Part shown: positions 27,531 to 36,702 of the stretch, one piece after another | How the letters are laid out: every line of letters starts with the position of its first letter | Numbering within the stretch: position 1 is the stretch's first letter | From: Sphingopyxis sp. | GTDB taxonomy: Bacteria; Pseudomonadota; Alphaproteobacteria; Sphingomonadales; Sphingomonadaceae | Direction: 5' to 3' | NCBI RefSeq assembly: GCF_016704835.1 | Contig: NZ_JADIZJ010000006.1 | Location: 248,001-312,000, forward strand | DNA length: 64,000 nt | Translations under genes and position numbers: made by a program | Notes under the pieces: generated by a model | Databases searched by the model: none | The model's input: only the letters and a program-made list of their open reading frames with translations | Told to the model about the DNA's origin: nothing

Positions 27531-28637
27531 CTATTGGCGATAGGCGCCGACCCCTTCGCCCAGATACTGGTTGTTCGCCTCGCGCTGCGCCGCCGCCGCA
27601 TCGTCATAGAGAAAGGGCAGGAACGCATAGCGACGCCCGCGGGAAACCGGTGTCGCCTCGTGGAGCAGGCCGCAGCCAAAGACGATCGCGCCACCCGGCG
27701 GAGGGCGATAGGTTCGCGTGCCGAATTCAGGAAACCGCAGCTCGCCCCCGTCGAAATCGTCGTTGAGGTTGATCGTAACCGCAAAGCGGCGGTGCGCGGT
27801 GCCCCTCGTCGTATTGTCGCGGTGCGCGCGAAAATGACCGCCGACCGATGCCTCGTAACAGGCGACGATGTACCGCTCCATCCGTGTTGCCTCGAAGTTG
27901 AAGGCACGGTGGATGATGGGGCGCAGGCAATGATTGACCCGCGCGCTGAGCATCTTGCACAATTCCTGGTCCTTGATCGTGACATCGGACCGGCGCTTGT
28001 GGCCATGATCAATGATCGAGACGGTCTTGCCATCGACTTCGCGCATGAAACCCGAATCCTCGCCGCCTTCGGCATCATAGATATCGATCAGCGTTTTGCA
28101 GGTGGCCTGATCGAACACCCGCGGCACCAGCAGCACTGGCGCCCAATCTTCGGGCGTGCCTTCGCCGATCAGTTTGTCAGCCAGCGATAACGCGGCATGC
28201 ATATCACGGATGAGAAATCGCCCCGCAACCCGCAACTGGCGATCAAGGATCATGACATATGGTTCGTAGAGGACGGAATCGGCACGGCTCGCACCATATA
28301 CCGCACTGACGGCGCGATCATCGTCGAGGATGTAGCGGATGCCGGGAAGCCGGGTCTCAATCCTGTCGGCGGGCTGGTCGTCGGGGTCGGTCGTGATACC
28401 GAAAAAGCAGCATTGCCGGTCGTCGAACCGGTCGGCGCCCCCGATGAGTATGTCGTGCGCTGATTTAACCTCGGGTGTCGCAGCCGACCCCATGAAGAAC
28501 AGGACAACCACGCGGCCCGCGACTGTGTGAAAACTATATCGAGCGTTCACATCCAGAACATGCGCCTTGAACCAAGGTGCTGGCGAACCGAGCACTGGCT
28601 TCGGGATTGAATCGGCGCTCGTCCGCAATTGTATCAT
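27531..28637 (-). CDS. Redoxin-like / 2OG-Fe(II) oxygenase fusion
   Basis: About 368 residues from ATG 28637, which has a G-rich stretch upstream; an in-frame ATG at 28667 is the alternative. Residues about 10-150 have the AhpC/TSA thioredoxin-like fold pattern (GSPAPWFKAHVLD, RVVVLFFMGSAATPEV), but the peroxidatic cysteine position is occupied by alanine/threonine. Residues about 165-365 are a prolyl-4-hydroxylase-like 2OG-Fe(II) oxygenase with iron ligands HRD near 270 and the distal histidine in LLHEATPVSRGRRY, whose arginine binds 2-oxoglutarate. The oxygenase part should be active; its substrate is unknown. Confidence 0.85.
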   Translation of the reverse strand: MIQLRTSADSIPKPVLGSPAPWFKAHVLDVNARYSFHTVAGRVVVLFFMGSAATPEVKSAHDILIGGADRFDDRQCCFFGITTDPDDQPADRIETRLPGIRYILDDDRAVSAVYGASRADSVLYEPYVMILDRQLRVAGRFLIRDMHAALSLADKLIGEGTPEDWAPVLLVPRVFDQATCKTLIDIYDAEGGEDSGFMREVDGKTVSIIDHGHKRRSDVTIKDQELCKMLSARVNHCLRPIIHRAFNFEATRMERYIVACYEASVGGHFRAHRDNTTRGTAHRRFAVTINLNDDFDGGELRFPEFGTRTYRPPPGGAIVFGCGLLHEATPVSRGRRYAFLPFLYDDAAAAQREANNQYLGEGVGAYRQ

Positions 28638-28861
28638 CGACTTGCCCCCGCCCCCGCGTGATGCCATCGCTTTTTAGCATTCAGAAGTAATGGGTACAAG
28701 CACCGTGACCGTGAAAAGGCGTGCAAACTGATGGCCTTGTTTTCCGTGTGTCGCGAGCGTTGCTCTCAGTGTCGCCAAGGGGGCGAGCCGCCAGACCGCG
28801 TGTCGGTAAGGCAGCGTCCAGCACCGCGAAGCGAAATGGGCATCTTCAATCCACTGGCATA

Positions 28862-28875
28862 TTGACCGCGATCAA
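28862..28875 (+). promoter_or_regulatory. FNR/FixK-type box upstream of universal stress gene
   Basis: TTGAC-CGCG-ATCAA fits the FNR consensus TTGAT-N4-ATCAA with one mismatch. Its centre lies about 60 bases before GTG 28928. A CATATT at 28899-28904 would be a -10 element if the box sits at -41.5. Confidence 0.75.
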
Positions 28876-28927
28876 TGACCTGGCTCCCGGCATCGCCTCA
28901 TATTCCTGCTTTCGCAGGAGATTTGAC

Positions 28928-29740
28928 GTGCGCAACATCTTGATTCACGCCGACGATGGTCCCGGAATGGCAGCGCGATTGGAGAGCGGCCTGGCAATCG
29001 GGCGGAGGCACCAGTCACATCTTGATCTGGTGATCAGTTCGCCGTTTCAACAGTTTATCGCGACCGATCCTTTCGGCGGCATGTATCTGGCGGGCGATCA
29101 GTTGCGCAAGGCGCAGCAGGCGGACCAGGCGCTCGACCGGCGGTTGCGGGTCGAGCTCGAACGCGAAGATGTGCCTTGGGAGGTGCGGATATCCGACGGC
29201 GATGTTCTGGCAACATTGACGCTGGCTGCAACATTGGCAGATCTTGTGATTGTCTCGCTGGGTACCGCCGATCGTCGCCGCAGCTTCACTCCTCCGATGA
29301 TGGCGGGCGATCTGGCGATGGCAGTGCCCGCGCCGGTGCTTGCCATTCCCGAGCCGTGCGGTCCGATCGATCTCGACGCGCCGGTGATGGTCGCTTGGAA
29401 TGGCAGCGCCCAGTCGGCGCATGCACTGCGTGCGGCCGTCCCGCTGCTTCGCGATGCGCGGCAGGTCGTTATGGTCACGATCGGCCAGGACGATGGTCAG
29501 GTGGCCGCCGACGACGCGCTGCGTTACCTTTCGCGGCACGAAATTCATGCCGAGCTTCGCAAGGTGGAGCGCAGCGTCGAGACGGTCGAAGAGGCGATCG
29601 AGCGAACAGCGCGGGAGATCGGCGCAGGTCTGATCGTGATGGGCGCATTTGGCCACACCCGTCTGCGCGAGACGTTTTTTGGCGGCGTGACGCGCTATCT
29701 GCTTGAATCGGCATCCGCCCCGTTGCTGCTCGTGCACTGA
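28928..29740 (+). CDS. Universal stress protein, tandem UspA-like
   Basis: 270 residues from GTG 28928, chosen because AGGAG lies 7 bases upstream; a longer in-frame extension to 28721 has no such site. The C-terminal half is a clear UspA domain (VMVAWNGSAQSAHALRAA, then VMGAFGHTRLRETFFGG with the ATP-loop GxxGxxxxxxxxG pattern). The N-terminal half (ILIHADDGPG) is a divergent second copy. An FNR-type box lies in its promoter and fnrL follows 55 bases downstream, so it is probably induced under oxygen limitation. Confidence 0.9.
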   Translation: MRNILIHADDGPGMAARLESGLAIGRRHQSHLDLVISSPFQQFIATDPFGGMYLAGDQLRKAQQADQALDRRLRVELEREDVPWEVRISDGDVLATLTLAATLADLVIVSLGTADRRRSFTPPMMAGDLAMAVPAPVLAIPEPCGPIDLDAPVMVAWNGSAQSAHALRAAVPLLRDARQVVMVTIGQDDGQVAADDALRYLSRHEIHAELRKVERSVETVEEAIERTAREIGAGLIVMGAFGHTRLRETFFGGVTRYLLESASAPLLLVH

Positions 29741-29795
29741 CCGGCCGCCGGCCGCTCCGCTTCCCAAATCAACCGGACTGCTGTACGGCGGCGGC

Positions 29796-30395
29796 ATGAC
29801 CGATTGTTCCGCCTGCGTTGTCCGCAACCGCGCGATTTGCGCCAGCCTCGACGCGACAGAAATTCTCGTTCTGGGCAAGATGGGGCGCAAGCAAAAGGTC
29901 CGCCAAGGTCAGACGTTGCTGTGGGAAGGCGACGGCGCGCCGGTCGTCGCCAATGTCCTGACCGGGGTGTTGAAGCTGGTTGTGTCGACCGCCGATGGCC
30001 GCGAACAGATCGTCGGAGTGGTGTTCCCCTCCGACTTCATTGGCCGCCCGTTCGGCAAGGAAAGCCCCTACACCGTCACCGCGATGACCGATGCCGAAGT
30101 GTGCATCTTCAACCGCAACAATTTCGACGAATTCGCCAGCTCGTCCGAAAAAGTTGCATCGTTCCTGCTCGAAATGTCCGAGCGCTTGTCGGGGCAGGGA
30201 TGCGATGCAGAGGTTGCAGAGGGTGGTTTCGAGCTTCCTTTCGGGCGCCAGCAGATTGCCGACATCCTGGGATTAACGATCGAAACGACGAGCCGTCAGC
30301 TGACCAAAATGCGCGCCGACGGTGTCGTCGATCTGCCATCACGCCGCGAGATCGTCATCAACGACCGCGCGGCAATGTTGGACATGGCAGGCTGA
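29796..30395 (+). CDS. fnrL: Crp/Fnr-family oxygen-responsive regulator
   Basis: 199 residues from ATG 29796. The N-terminus has Cys4, Cys7 and Cys15, and a further cysteine in DAEVCIFNR near residue 108 gives the four ligands of an oxygen-labile [4Fe-4S] cluster. A cyclic-nucleotide-like fold and a C-terminal HTH (FELPFGRQQIADILGLTIET, TSRQLTKMR) follow. FnrL proteins dimerise without oxygen and bind TTGAT-N4-ATCAA. Three such boxes lie within 10 kb, before usp, ompW/ccoN and hemN. It lies 55 bases after usp and may be read from the same promoter, giving positive autoregulation (inference). Confidence 0.93.
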   Translation: MTDCSACVVRNRAICASLDATEILVLGKMGRKQKVRQGQTLLWEGDGAPVVANVLTGVLKLVVSTADGREQIVGVVFPSDFIGRPFGKESPYTVTAMTDAEVCIFNRNNFDEFASSSEKVASFLLEMSERLSGQGCDAEVAEGGFELPFGRQQIADILGLTIETTSRQLTKMRADGVVDLPSRREIVINDRAAMLDMAG

Positions 30396-30423
30396 TTCTA
30401 CCGCCGGCGCCGGTTGGGGAAGC

Positions 30424-31095
30424 TCAAAAGCGGAAGGCGATTCCGGCGCTGACGACCCAGGGATCGAGTTTGTGCCGCGTCCGCAGCACTTCGGTCGTAC
30501 CGGCGAACCAGCGCGCAGTGGACCGCATGTAATAGCGTTTGGCGTCGAACGTAACCGACAGACCCTTGGCATTCACCGGGACATCGATGCCGGCCTGCAA
30601 CGCCATCCCGAGCGAATCTCCCATCTTCTGCCGCGTCGCCCCCAGCGCAACCGCAGTCGCACCGGGCTTTTCGTCGATGAAGATGAAATAGCTCGGACCC
30701 GCGCCGACATAGGGCTGCACGCCGCCATCTTTGCCGAAATGATATTTCAGCGTGAGCGTTGCGGGGACAATATTGGCGTTGGACACCAACCCGGCACCTG
30801 CCAGGGCGCCGCGGCCGACGACATCATGCTGGGTAACGCCGGCGATCGTCTCGACCGATAAATTGTCGGTAACGAAATATTCGACCGCAACCGTCGGCAC
30901 AACATTGTCGTCGGCCTTGGTCTGCGTGCCGGCCGGCAGGCCGATCAGGTCGAGCTTCACATCCTTGATCTTGCCGTCAGGCGCGACATAGGTCGCGAGC
31001 AGCTTGAACTGGACGTCGCCGCTTTTTGCCGCGGCTTGCCCGGGGATCGCCAGCGTGGCGACTAACGCGGCGAGGGGGAGATATCGGGTCTTCAT
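30424..31095 (-). CDS. ompW: OmpW-family outer membrane protein
   Basis: 223 residues with a signal peptide ending AAA (about 1-23), then an eight-stranded barrel pattern with OmpW wording LTLKYHFG, VQPYVGAGPSYFIF and VTFDAKRYYM, and terminal phenylalanine FRF. OmpW proteins allow hydrophobic molecules across the outer membrane and in several bacteria respond to low oxygen. It diverges from ccoN, and the FNR box at 31176-31189 sits 81 bases before its start, so shared control by FnrL is likely. It converges with fnrL, with a 28-base gap. Confidence 0.92.
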   Translation of the reverse strand: MKTRYLPLAALVATLAIPGQAAAKSGDVQFKLLATYVAPDGKIKDVKLDLIGLPAGTQTKADDNVVPTVAVEYFVTDNLSVETIAGVTQHDVVGRGALAGAGLVSNANIVPATLTLKYHFGKDGGVQPYVGAGPSYFIFIDEKPGATAVALGATRQKMGDSLGMALQAGIDVPVNAKGLSVTFDAKRYYMRSTARWFAGTTEVLRTRHKLDPWVVSAGIAFRF

Positions 31096-31175
31096 GAGTT
31101 TTGGCTCCTATTGTTGATGAAGCCGTCCCTGCGCTGGATGCCAACGCGCCGCATTGATGAAGCGCAAGCAATTCG

Positions 31176-31189
31176 TTGATCCCGATCAA
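31176..31189 (+). promoter_or_regulatory. FNR/FixK box between ompW and ccoN
   Basis: TTGAT-CCCG-ATCAA is a perfect FNR-type palindrome in the divergent ompW/ccoN promoter region, centred about 81 bases before the ccoN ATG at 31264. It should activate the high-affinity oxidase operon when oxygen falls. Confidence 0.88.
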
Positions 31190-31263
31190 TGTTTCGCGGT
31201 TCCCGCACGTCCAAGAGCGAAGCGAAGCGCGGCCCGAAGGCCGCACCAAGCGGGGACAAGCAT

Positions 31264-32922
31264 ATGGACGGTCTGGTACTCAAAGCGGGCGGCTGGCTGG
31301 CGCTGGCGCTGCTCGCGCTGGTGATGGCGGCGCTCGCGGTCGATGCCCCTTTTGCTGTGCATATGGGCATCGTTGCTGTCGCCGCACTGACCGTGCTGTG
31401 GGCGACCGTCTCGCGGGCCGACTATGGCGCGATGGCGCGCGGCCTGCTGAAGATGCCCGCCAACGAAAGCACCTATGATGACGACCCGATCCGCTGGGGC
31501 GTCATCGCGACTTTGTTCTGGGGCATCGCCGGGATGGCAGCCGGCCTGTTCATTGCGCTGCAGCTGGCTTTCCCGGCACTCAACTTCAACCTCGAATTCA
31601 CGACCTTCGGACGGATCCGGCCGCTCCACACCTCGGCAGTGATCTTCGCCTTCGGTGGCAACGCGCTGATCGCAACGAGCTATTATGTCGTCCAGCGCAC
31701 CTGCCGCGCCCGGCTCGCTTTTCCCAAGCTCGCCCGCTTCGTATTTTGGGGTTACCAGCTGTTCATTGTCCTGGCGGCGACCGGCTATCTGATGGGGATC
31801 ACCGAGGCGCGCGAATATGCCGAGCCCGAATGGTATGTCGACCTTTGGCTGACCGTCGTCTGGGTCGCCTATCTGGCGGTTTTTGTCGGCACAATCGTCA
31901 AGCGCCGCGAACCACATATCTACGTGGCGAACTGGTTCTACCTCAGCTTCATCATCACCATCGCGATGCTCCACATCGTCAACAATCTGTCGATGCCGGC
32001 CAGCATCTTTGGCTCGAAAAGCTATGCCGCCTTTGCCGGGGTGCAGGATGCGCTGACCCAATGGTGGTACGGGCATAACGCGGTCGGTTTTTTCCTGACC
32101 GCCGGCTTCCTCGCGATGATGTATTATTTCGTGCCGAAGCAGGCCGAGCGACCGGTCTATAGCTACCGCCTGTCGATCATCCACTTCTGGTCGCTGATCT
32201 TCCTCTACATTTGGGCGGGGCCGCACCATCTACATTACACGGCTCTGCCCGACTGGGCGCAGACGCTCGGCATGGTGTTCTCGATCATGCTGTGGATGCC
32301 GAGCTGGGGCGGGATGATCAACGGCCTGATGACGCTCAACGGCGCGTGGGACAAGATCCGCACCGACCCGATCATCCGCATGATGGTGATGGCGCTCGCC
32401 TTTTACGGAATGAGCACCTTCGAAGGACCGATGATGTCGATCAAATGGGTCAACTCGATGTCGCATTACACCGACTGGACGATCGGTCACGTCCACAGCG
32501 GCGCGCTCGGCTGGAACGGCATGATCACCTTCGCCTGCATGTATTATCTCGTGCCGCGCCTGTGGGGGCGCCCGCGTCTCTACAGTCTGCGCATGGTGAA
32601 CTGGCACTTCTGGCTCGCGACCGTGGGGATCGTTTTCTACGCCGCCTCGATGTGGGTCGCCGGCATCATGCAGGGTTTGATGTGGCGCGAATATGGGGCC
32701 GACGGCTACCTCGTGTACAGCTTTGCCGAGAGCGTCGCTGCAATGCACCCCATGTACCTGATCCGCGCGACGGGCGGGCTGCTCTATCTCGCCGGTTTCC
32801 TGATCATGATCGTCAACGTCTGGGCGACGCTCGCCGGGCGGGTGCGCAATGAAAAGCCGATGACCGAAACCCCATATAACGCCGCTGCGGATCGCCCGCT
32901 CGCGCCTGTTCCCGCCGCATAA
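31264..32922 (+). CDS. ccoN: cbb3 cytochrome oxidase subunit I
   Basis: 552 residues from ATG 31264 (GCGGGGAC upstream); an in-frame extension to 31189 would overlap the FNR box. About 12-14 membrane helices. Haem and CuB ligands are visible: RPLHTSAV, WWYGHNAVG with the active-site histidine, IWAGPHHLHY with the histidine pair, and TIGHVHSGALGWNG. This catalytic subunit reduces oxygen to water with high affinity and pumps protons. First gene of ccoNOQP with 12 bases to ccoO. Confidence 0.96.
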   Translation: MDGLVLKAGGWLALALLALVMAALAVDAPFAVHMGIVAVAALTVLWATVSRADYGAMARGLLKMPANESTYDDDPIRWGVIATLFWGIAGMAAGLFIALQLAFPALNFNLEFTTFGRIRPLHTSAVIFAFGGNALIATSYYVVQRTCRARLAFPKLARFVFWGYQLFIVLAATGYLMGITEAREYAEPEWYVDLWLTVVWVAYLAVFVGTIVKRREPHIYVANWFYLSFIITIAMLHIVNNLSMPASIFGSKSYAAFAGVQDALTQWWYGHNAVGFFLTAGFLAMMYYFVPKQAERPVYSYRLSIIHFWSLIFLYIWAGPHHLHYTALPDWAQTLGMVFSIMLWMPSWGGMINGLMTLNGAWDKIRTDPIIRMMVMALAFYGMSTFEGPMMSIKWVNSMSHYTDWTIGHVHSGALGWNGMITFACMYYLVPRLWGRPRLYSLRMVNWHFWLATVGIVFYAASMWVAGIMQGLMWREYGADGYLVYSFAESVAAMHPMYLIRATGGLLYLAGFLIMIVNVWATLAGRVRNEKPMTETPYNAAADRPLAPVPAA

Positions 32923-32934
32923 GGAACCCGAACA

Positions 32935-33708
32935 ATGGTCACCCCACCCGCTGAAAAGCGACTGAGCCACAAGAAGCTCGAGCGTAACGTCAGCCTGCTC
33001 GGACTGTTCGCGCTCGTCGCGGTCGCGATCGGCGGCATCGTCGAGATCGCACCGCTGTTCTGGATCGACAATACGATTGAGAAGGTCGACGGCATGCGGC
33101 CCTATACGCCGCTCGAGCTTGCCGGGCGCAACATCTACATGCGCGAAGGCTGCTACACCTGTCACAGCCAGATGATCCGCCCCTTCCGCGACGAGGTCGA
33201 ACGCTATGGCCATTACAGCCTCGCCGCCGAGAGCATGTATGACCATCCGTTCCAATGGGGGTCTAAGCGCACCGGACCTGATCTGGCGCGCGTCGGCGGT
33301 CGCTATTCTGACGAATGGCACAAGGCGCATCTGATCGACCCGCGCAGCGTCGTGCCCGAATCGATCATGCCGCCCTATGCCTTTCTGGCCGAGCGCGACC
33401 TCTATACCGGCGACATGCAGAACGATCTTACGGCGCTGTCGCGGGTTGGCGTGCCGTACAGCAAGGCAGCCATTGCCGCCGCCAATGACGATGTGAAGGC
33501 GCAGGTCGATCCGGCTGCAGGCATCGATCTGCAAAAGCGCTATCCGAAAGCGCAGGTGCGCGATTTCGATGGCAATCCCGATCGTCTCTCCGAAATGGAT
33601 GCGCTGATCGCCTATCTCCAGATGCTGGGCACACTCGTCGATGTCGAAAAGGCGGCCCCGCAGGATCAGACTGCCGTGCCTGCCGGGCCGCAGGAGAAGG
33701 CGCGATGA
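32935..33708 (+). CDS. ccoO: cbb3 oxidase mono-haem subunit II
   Basis: 257 residues with an N-terminal membrane anchor (about 21-41) and a periplasmic c-type cytochrome domain with the haem site CYTCH near residue 75 and an axial methionine candidate in SIMPPYAFL. The family wording NIYMREGCYTCHSQMIRPF is present. It passes electrons from CcoP to the binuclear centre. The stop overlaps the ccoQ start. Confidence 0.95.
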   Translation: MVTPPAEKRLSHKKLERNVSLLGLFALVAVAIGGIVEIAPLFWIDNTIEKVDGMRPYTPLELAGRNIYMREGCYTCHSQMIRPFRDEVERYGHYSLAAESMYDHPFQWGSKRTGPDLARVGGRYSDEWHKAHLIDPRSVVPESIMPPYAFLAERDLYTGDMQNDLTALSRVGVPYSKAAIAAANDDVKAQVDPAAGIDLQKRYPKAQVRDFDGNPDRLSEMDALIAYLQMLGTLVDVEKAAPQDQTAVPAGPQEKAR

Positions 33709-33863
33709 GTTACGACGCGCTCCGTCATTTCGCCGACAGCTGGGGCTTGCTCACGATGGCGATCCTGTTTCTTGCCCTTGTGACCTGGCCGTTTCGCAAG
33801 GGCGCACGCCGCCACAATGAAGAGGCTGCAACGATGATCTTCAAGGAAGACGACCATGGCTGA
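33705..33863 (+). CDS. ccoQ: cbb3 oxidase small subunit
   Basis: A 52-residue protein starting MSYDALRHFADSWG, with one membrane helix (about 15-30) and a charged tail, as in CcoQ/FixQ, which stabilises the assembled oxidase. ATG 33705 overlaps the ccoO stop by four bases, and its last eight bases overlap ccoP (33856). Confidence 0.9.
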   Translation: MSYDALRHFADSWGLLTMAILFLALVTWPFRKGARRHNEEAATMIFKEDDHG

Positions 33864-34791
33864 CCGCAAACGCATCGACGAAGCCACCGGGACGAGCACC
33901 GTCGGTCATGAATGGGACGGCATCGAAGAGCTCAACGCGCCGCTGCCGCGCTGGTGGCTGTGGACCTTCTACGCCTCGATCGTCTGGGCCGCCGGTTATG
34001 TCGTCCTCTATCCGGCTTGGCCGATGCTCCACAGCGCCACGCAGGGCGTGCTGGGGTGGAGCAGCCGTGGCGCATTGGAGCAGGCGATGCAGGCGAACGC
34101 CGTGCGCCGCGCGCCGATCAACACGGCCATTGCGGCGACGGCGCTGACCGATCTGCCTGCCAAGCCCGAACTGATGCAGGCAGCGGTGCAAGGCGGGGCC
34201 GCAGCGTTTCGTGTCCACTGCGTCCAGTGCCACGGGGCGGGCGGTGCGGGGGTGAAAAAACTCTACCCCAGCCTGACCGACGATGACTGGCTGTGGGGCG
34301 GCGATCTGGCGAGCATTGAATATACGATCACCCACGGCATCCGAAACCCCGACCATAGGGCAACGCGCACCAGCCAGATGCCGGCGTTCGGGCGCGACGG
34401 CATTCTGGATGCGGCACAGCTCGCCGACGTCGTCAGCCATGTCCGCGTGATCAGCAAACAGGAAAAGCCGACGGCAGCCTCGGCGCGCGGCGATGTGCTG
34501 TTCCAGGCGAATTGTGCCGTCTGCCACGGCGCAAGCGGCGCAGGGAATCGCGGCCTCGGAGCGCCGAAACTGACCGACTCCGTGTGGCTCTACGGCGGCG
34601 ATCGCGCCAGCCTGGCCGCGACGATCACGCAGCCGCGCAACGGCGTCATGCCGCGTTGGGGTGACCGGCTCGACCCGGTGACGGTCAAGATGCTCGCGAC
34701 CTACGTCTATTCGCTGGGTGGCGGCGAGAAAGCGGCGGCGCCTGCGGCGGTTTCGATATCCGAAGGGCAGGGAGTCGATGGCCAGCCCTGA
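33856..34791 (+). CDS. ccoP: cbb3 oxidase di-haem subunit III
   Basis: 311 residues. An N-terminal domain with one membrane helix (about 33-55, PLPRWWLWTFYASIVWAAGY) is followed by two cytochrome c domains with haem sites CVQCH near 122 and CAVCH near 220. It accepts electrons from soluble or membrane cytochromes and hands them to CcoO. It overlaps ccoQ by 8 bases and ccoG by 14. Confidence 0.95.
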   Translation: MADRKRIDEATGTSTVGHEWDGIEELNAPLPRWWLWTFYASIVWAAGYVVLYPAWPMLHSATQGVLGWSSRGALEQAMQANAVRRAPINTAIAATALTDLPAKPELMQAAVQGGAAAFRVHCVQCHGAGGAGVKKLYPSLTDDDWLWGGDLASIEYTITHGIRNPDHRATRTSQMPAFGRDGILDAAQLADVVSHVRVISKQEKPTAASARGDVLFQANCAVCHGASGAGNRGLGAPKLTDSVWLYGGDRASLAATITQPRNGVMPRWGDRLDPVTVKMLATYVYSLGGGEKAAAPAAVSISEGQGVDGQP

Positions 34792-36235
34792 AGACCTAAT
34801 CGATCCTCCCGCTGCGCTGTACGAGGCGCGTAAGGGCGTTTACCCCAAAAAGGTCGATGGTCCCTTCCGCCGCTTCAAATGGGCGATCATGGGGATCACA
34901 CTCGCAATTTATTATGGCACGCCATGGATCCGCTGGGACCGCGGACCATATGCGCCTGATCAGGCCGTGCTCGTCGACCTCGCAAACCGGCGGTTCTACA
35001 TGTTCCAGATCGAAATCTGGCCGCATGAATTTTATTATGTCGCCGGCTTGCTCATCATGGCGGGGATTGGTTTGTTTCTCGTTACCAGCGCGGTAGGGCG
35101 CGCCTGGTGCGGCTATGCCTGCCCGCAAACGGTGTGGACCGACCTGTTCCAGCATGTCGACCGGCTGGTCGATGGCGACCGCAACGCACAGGTGCGGCTG
35201 GCGAATGGTCCGTGGACGGCGGAAAAGGTCGCGAAGCGCGGCTTCAAATATGCGATTTATCTCGCCATCGCCTTCTGGACAGGTGGTGCGTGGATCATGT
35301 ATTTCGCCGATGCGCCGACGCTGACCGTGGATTTCTGGAGCGGGCAGGCGGCACCGGTCGCCTATGGCACTGTCGCCGTTCTCACCGCAACGACCTTCAT
35401 CCTCGGTGGTTTTATGCGCGAGCAGGTGTGCATCTATATGTGCCCTTGGCCGCGCATTCAGACCGCGATGATGGACGAAAAATCGTTGCTGGTAACTTAC
35501 AAGGACTGGCGCGGTGAACCCCGCGGCAGCGTCAAAAAGGCGCAGGCCCACCCCGGCGCGTTCGGCGATTGCGTCGACTGCAACCAGTGCGTCGCGGTGT
35601 GTCCGACCGGCATCGACATTCGCGAAGGACCGCAGATCGGCTGCATCACCTGCGCGCTTTGCATCGACGCGTGCGACGATGTGATGGGGCAGATCGGGCG
35701 ACCGCGCGGGCTGATCGATTATTGCACGCTCGACGATGCGGCGGTCGAAAAGGCGGGCGGCATCGGCAAGCCCGTTCGCAGGACATTGTTCCGCCCCCGC
35801 ACGCTCGCCTATTTCGGCGTTTGGTGCGCGATCGGCGCCGCGATGCTGTTTTCGCTCGGTCAGCGCACTCGGCTCGACCTCGCGGTTCAGCACGAGCGCA
35901 GCCCGCTCTATGTCCAGCTGTCGGACGGCCATATCCGCAACAACTACACGCTGAAGCTGCGCAATATGGAAACGCGCCCGCGCCGTGTCGCGGTGACGGT
36001 GCATGGGCTGTCAAGCGCCGCGCTGTGGACCGAGGCGGGATCTCGTGAAACCGCACAGCAGCGGGTCGAAATTGCGCTCGCGCCCGACAGCGTCACGCGC
36101 GTGAGATTGTTCGTCGCGGCGCCGGGCGAGGGACCGGTGCGGCAGGATTTCACCATTGCGACCCGCGGCCTTGACGGCGATCCGCGCGGTGACAGCGACA
36201 CCATCCAGTTCGACCGGCCGGAGGCAGGACGATGA
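34778..36235 (+). CDS. ccoG: cbb3 oxidase assembly ferredoxin-like protein
   Basis: 485 residues from ATG 34778 (AGGGAG just upstream); a longer in-frame start lies deep inside ccoP. About five membrane helices, an NapH-like CGYACPQTVW and CIYMCPWPR pair, two [4Fe-4S] motifs in CVDCNQCVAVCPTGID and CITCALCIDACDD, and a C-terminal Ig-like FixG domain. CcoG reduces copper for delivery to the oxidase. Confidence 0.95.
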   Translation: MASPEDLIDPPAALYEARKGVYPKKVDGPFRRFKWAIMGITLAIYYGTPWIRWDRGPYAPDQAVLVDLANRRFYMFQIEIWPHEFYYVAGLLIMAGIGLFLVTSAVGRAWCGYACPQTVWTDLFQHVDRLVDGDRNAQVRLANGPWTAEKVAKRGFKYAIYLAIAFWTGGAWIMYFADAPTLTVDFWSGQAAPVAYGTVAVLTATTFILGGFMREQVCIYMCPWPRIQTAMMDEKSLLVTYKDWRGEPRGSVKKAQAHPGAFGDCVDCNQCVAVCPTGIDIREGPQIGCITCALCIDACDDVMGQIGRPRGLIDYCTLDDAAVEKAGGIGKPVRRTLFRPRTLAYFGVWCAIGAAMLFSLGQRTRLDLAVQHERSPLYVQLSDGHIRNNYTLKLRNMETRPRRVAVTVHGLSSAALWTEAGSRETAQQRVEIALAPDSVTRVRLFVAAPGEGPVRQDFTIATRGLDGDPRGDSDTIQFDRPEAGR

Positions 36236-36702
36236 CCGGCAATTCGGCCCGCAAGGCGTTCACCGGCTGGCACATGACTGCCATCCTTGTCAGTTTCTTT
36301 GCTGTCGTCATCGCCGTCAATTTCACCATGGCGCGGCTGGCGATGTCGACCTTTGGCGGTACGGTGGTCGAAAACAGCTATGTGGCGAGCCAGCACTATA
36401 ACGTCTGGCTCGCGCGCGCGGCGGCGCAGGACCGGCTGGGATGGACCCCGACGGTAACACTCGATGTCCACCGGCGCGTTCGCGTTGAAATTCGCAAGGA
36501 TGACCGGCCGCTCGCAGGCGTCCGCGTGGCTGCTACGGCCAGTCATCCGCTCGGGCGCTCGGCTCCCACCACGCTGCGTTTCGTCGCGGCGACAGGGGGC
36601 GCATGGCGCTCGGTCGAGCCGCTGGCGGTGGGGCGCCAGCGGCTCGACATCGGCGTCGTCAAGGGCGCGGATGCGGCGCGCTACCGGATCGACCTGCAAT
36701 GA
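36232..36702 (+). CDS. ccoH: cbb3 oxidase assembly protein FixH
   Basis: 156 residues with one N-terminal membrane helix (about 14-36) and a periplasmic FixH domain (VVENSYVASQHYNVWL, LGWTPTVTLD). It is needed for stable cbb3 oxidase, probably together with the copper pump. It overlaps ccoG by four bases and ccoI by four. Confidence 0.92.
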   Translation: MTGNSARKAFTGWHMTAILVSFFAVVIAVNFTMARLAMSTFGGTVVENSYVASQHYNVWLARAAAQDRLGWTPTVTLDVHRRVRVEIRKDDRPLAGVRVAATASHPLGRSAPTTLRFVAATGGAWRSVEPLAVGRQRLDIGVVKGADAARYRIDLQ

